Assembly (NCBI GenBank): GCA_023231475.1
Contig: JALJEE010003044.1
Coordinates: forward strand, 1-35,658
Origin: Seison nebaliae
Taxonomy: Eukaryota > Rotifera > Pararotatoria > Seisonacea > Seisonidae
DNA: 35,658 bases
Reading direction: 5' to 3'
The notes beneath the pieces were generated by a model. It was not told the origin of the DNA. It was given only the letters and a program-made list of their open reading frames with translations, and ran no database searches. A program made the position numbers and the translations under genes. Below, piece by piece: positions 34,275-35,658 of this stretch. Every line of letters starts with the position of its first letter. Position 1 is the stretch's first letter.

Positions 34275-34539
34275 ATGCTCGAAGAAGTTGTTGATGAAAG
34301 AAGAATTGGTTCTTGCGAACAACACGTCGAAATCCTGGTCATTGATGAGAAGAAAAGAACAAAGTACTTCAACCATTAGAATTGATGATTTTGTCAAATT
34401 TTTTCAATCTTCCATGTGTTTGACTCTTCTCTTTCACATCGAGTGGTCAGCATGGAAAACTTGTCTCAATCATATTATCTCAGTACTACAGTTGATGAAC
34501 TGCGCATCTGCTTTGTCGCAAATGAATTTGAAGAAATCG
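34275..34539 (+). pseudogene. Broken or spliced small coding region
   Basis: From ATG 34275 a protein-like frame runs about 34 codons (MLEEVVDERRIGSCEQ) to a stop. After three in-frame stops the same phase continues (MENLSQSYYLSTTVDELR, FVANEFEEIAW). The stops could be removed by an intron from GTACTT to a GTGGTCAG acceptor with matching phase. A GTGAGG donor would follow the second part. These donors are unlike the GTT donors of the confident genes, so this may instead be a decayed element. A competing frame, 34288-34650, has less natural composition. Confidence 0.25.
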
Positions 34540-34594
34540 CATGGTGAGGACGATGTGTGTTTATGTATTATAGAGAATTTGAAAGATTCATTAT

Positions 34595-34790
34595 TAGTGC
34601 TGGGGAAACGAACACGAACAAAATGTATTTTTTACGTACAAAAATTTTGATGTCTGGAATTTGAAAAACAAGTGTTTCGCGAAATTCCTATACATTGGTC
34701 GTCTGAATTTGTACATACATTTGTTCGCCTCAACGAGGCGAACAGCTTCGCTGAAAACTTTTTTAAAATGACTATACAGTAGGGTATGAC
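34595..34790 (+). mobile_element. hAT-type terminus (TAGTGCTG...), copy 2
   Basis: Starts TAGTGCTGGGGAAACGAACA and matches the minus-strand sequence from 31604 in several blocks: TTAGTGCTG, ACGAACACGAACAAAA, and GTCTGG followed by TTTGAAAA. It contains a perfect 9-bp hairpin (GTTCGCCTC, loop AAC) at 34723-34743. No opposite terminus is found before the window ends, so the element is either truncated or extends beyond. Confidence 0.5.
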
Positions 34791-35121
34791 TATTTTCACT
34801 CTAGTACATACGACGAAACGATCGAGGTGCTCCGAAAAAGGTGCCCCGCGATTGTTCAAGGTAACTCCTATAAAAAACGAAACCGACATGGTTCGTTTTA
34901 ACATCGAATTAAACGGAATAATTAGAACAATTCGATCAATGAACGTATTTAAATTAATCCATTCAAAGCTCTCTTATGATCTGAAGGAAGAATGGGTGAC
35001 GAGATATTTGAATGCCCATAAGATCTCCTTAAGGCAAACTATAGAATTTTTGGACGAGACTTCTCACTTTTGTCAGAAGAAACCTCACAAAAAACACGGA
35101 GGAAAGTCGACCAAACTATGA
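34786..35121 (+). pseudogene. Gag-like retroelement fragment (DUF1759-like, tentative)
   Basis: A 111-codon frame. Its second half, with KLSYDLKEEWVTRYLN and LRQTIEFLDETSHF, has the spacing of the DUF1759 helical region of BEL/Pao-type retrotransposon Gag ('KLP..LR..W' followed by a 'FL' helix). No zinc knuckle, protease or reverse transcriptase follows in the window. An in-frame stop just before the ATG and an AAG|GTAACT site inside make the true limits unclear. It could equally be an exon of an unknown host gene. Confidence 0.28.
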
Positions 35122-35658
35122 TGATATCAGAATATCAAAGTGTTCTTGAGAGTTATATTTTTACTGTTCAGCTCGTCAATTACTTTTCCGATGATATTTA
35201 TCTTGCTGATCATTGTAGTTAGGAGTTGGGTCATTCCATTAATCAAGTCCTATACATGATTTTGTAGGAAACCTGTGAAAAACGAAATAAAAACAATTAG
35301 TTTTGTATAGAGGAAGATTATAAATAGGAAGAGATAAATGGAAAAAGCACTTCTACTATTATTCGGGAAACTACATTTTTATTGAACATCAATAAATAAA
35401 CATCTATTTATTTTAATTAACATTGAGGAATTTTCTACATTTTCCTCATTAGAATGCCTAAATTTTAAATGATGCGAAATTTTCAACAGACGCCATATAA
35501 TATACTTAGCAATGAGAAAGAATATATTCTGAATCTATGTGTTCGATCGAAGTAAATAATGTAGTATATGTGAATTTTTATGGTGATTGTTCTAATAAGT
35601 CCAGAACTTCTTATTGTTTGTACGAATTTCTGTCGAAGGAGTGTGGGGATAGTACTTT
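35122..35658. other. Right edge, AT-rich; no gene seen
   Basis: About 540 nt with stops in all frames. No repeat or RNA gene recognised. Confidence 0.4.

Noticed and set aside
1..35658. tRNA, rRNA, CRISPR array or bacterial operon features
   Set aside because: I saw no cloverleaf with A and B boxes, no rRNA-like block and no spaced direct-repeat array of CRISPR type; the 16-bp arrays have no unique spacers.

Overview
This is an AT-rich animal nuclear window. Three protein-coding genes can be placed in metazoan families: a MAST-type kinase, a spastizin (ZFYVE26) homologue and an EB1 end-binding protein. Long intron-poor open frames, introns of 42-94 nt, many Asn/Gln/His/Thr codon repeats and DNA-transposon remnants suggest a compact arthropod genome. 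My best guess is an acariform mite, but the sequence does not prove the taxon.

Layout. 1-1368 (+): 3' end of a gene for a membrane protein with a poly-Thr stalk and, by splicing, a very basic tail. 3143-6241 (+): a single-exon gene for a 1032-residue coiled-coil, His-rich protein I do not recognise. 6242-11945: a long non-coding stretch with a 333-bp inverted-repeat transposon flanked by a 10-bp direct repeat. 11946-21801 (+): a MAST kinase gene of two coding exons (2739 aa: split DUF1908, AGC kinase, PDZ). 22916-30508 (-): a nine-exon spastizin gene (2354 aa, FYVE domain), convergent with MAST. 30905-31680: a 776-bp element flanked by an 8-bp direct repeat, with inverted arrays of 16-bp units and a decayed hAT-like transposase inside. 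31917-33175 (-): EB1 in five exons (357 aa). 33660-35658: small open frames, a second hAT-type terminus and possible retroelement debris.

The genes share a cytoskeleton and membrane-traffic theme: EB1 tracks microtubule plus ends, MAST kinases are microtubule-associated, and spastizin works with SPG11 and AP-5 on late endosomes and lysosomes. Nothing shows they act as a unit.

Two observations stand out. All 13 introns I could place by reading phase in the three recognised genes begin with GTT, mostly as A|GTT, instead of the usual animal GTA or GTG. And two unrelated transposons share one architecture: inverted terminal arrays of 15-16-bp units, each element flanked by a target-site-like duplication. 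All exon limits come from phase, splice dinucleotides and remembered family alignments; no transcript or database search was used.
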